From Sedimenticola sp. (GTDB lineage: Bacteria; Pseudomonadota; Gammaproteobacteria; Chromatiales; Chromatiaceae), in assembly GCA_027023915.1 (NCBI GenBank), contig JALVUB010000206.1, positions 1 to 6,062 of the forward strand: 6,062 bases of DNA, written 5' to 3'. The notes below the pieces were generated by a model. That model was not told where the DNA came from, ran no database searches, and was given only the letters and a program-made list of their open reading frames with translations. How positions within the stretch are numbered: the stretch's first letter is position 1; each line of letters opens with the position of its first letter. Shown here piece after piece: positions 5,788 to 6,062 of the stretch. The position numbers and the translations under genes are program-made.

Positions 5788-6062
5788 ATGAATGAAACCA
5801 AAAAGGGTGGGCGGTGGCGCGGCATTGCGTGGCCGCTGCTTATTTTGCTGGCCGCCGGCGCCGTGGTCGCCCTGCTGGTGGCGACGCGGCCCAAGACCCA
5901 CCCGGTGAAAGTGGCGGAAAAGGCCTGGCCGGTGGCGGTGGTGACCGCCCGGCCCGGCCGCTGGTCACCGACCCTCACCCTCTATGGCAAGGTGGAGGCG
6001 CTGGTGCGTACCATTCTGGTGTCTCCCCTTGCGGCGGAAGTCGTCCAAGTGAAGGCGGAGGA
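5788..6062 (+). CDS. RND/HlyD-type efflux periplasmic adaptor subunit, 3'-partial
   Basis: N-terminal 91 residues of a membrane fusion protein, cut by the right edge. It starts at ATG 5788 (MNETKKGGRWRG); a weak GTGAG lies about 12 nt upstream. A short basic stretch is followed by one hydrophobic segment (about 13-32, IAWPLLILLAAGAVVALLVA), which acts as a signal anchor. Residues 47-91 (AWPVAVVTARPGRWSPTLTLYGKVEAL, then ILVSPLAAEVVQVKAEE) match the start of the beta-barrel and lipoyl-like domains of AcrA/HlyD-type adaptors, where the G-x-V-E strand precedes the lipoyl half-motif. No lipobox cysteine is seen, so membrane anchoring rather than lipidation is expected. It follows the MFS gene by 64 nt, so co-transcription is likely. 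An inner-membrane RND pump gene downstream is expected but not seen. Confidence 0.85.
   Translation, partial: MNETKKGGRWRGIAWPLLILLAAGAVVALLVATRPKTHPVKVAEKAWPVAVVTARPGRWSPTLTLYGKVEALVRTILVSPLAAEVVQVKAE

Noticed and set aside
4629..5978. Open frame of about 449 codons on the - strand opposite the permease and adaptor
   Set aside because: His/Gln/Pro-rich antisense translation that would overlap two recognised genes; a consequence of high GC.

Overview
The window is a GC-rich, densely coded bacterial segment with five or six protein genes, two of them cut by the window edges. Gene content points to a gammaproteobacterium: a TrkH close to the E. coli protein from end to end, an HcaT-like (PPP-family) permease, and a small protein with the 'YxVxFxGxxLxG' N-terminal domain that is common in that class. 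A sulfur-oxidizing or Chromatiales-type lineage would fit, but that is only an impression. No RNA genes, insertion sequences, CRISPR arrays or phage genes were seen.

Left part (about 3-2269, + strand): a two-gene potassium-channel operon. The first gene, 5'-truncated, encodes a six-transmembrane Kv-like K+ channel with a charged S4 segment, a TVGYGD selectivity filter and a C-terminal RCK (TrkA_N/TrkA_C) regulatory module. The second starts inside the stop codon of the first (ATGA) and encodes a free-standing RCK protein whose dinucleotide-binding glycine motif is degenerate. The pair resembles the two-RCK arrangement of BK channels, split over two polypeptides.

Middle (2264-3067): a 171-residue protein of unknown function on the - strand meets the channel operon tail to tail. 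The two stop codons share the palindrome TCATGA, so there is no room for a terminator between them. A 288-bp non-coding region follows. It holds a possible - strand promoter for the small protein, a terminator-like hairpin pointing rightward, and a near-consensus sigma-70 promoter for trkH with a short dyad in its spacer.

Right part (3068-6062, + strand): trkH (Trk K+ uptake translocation subunit, with no full-length trkA beside it), then an MFS permease, then the start of an HlyD/RND-type periplasmic adaptor that runs off the window. The K+ channel with its RCK partner and TrkH form a potassium-handling cluster, the first probably regulated K+ flux through a gated channel and the second K+ uptake. 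The permease and the adaptor look like a separate transport theme, with the rest of an RND efflux system expected downstream.
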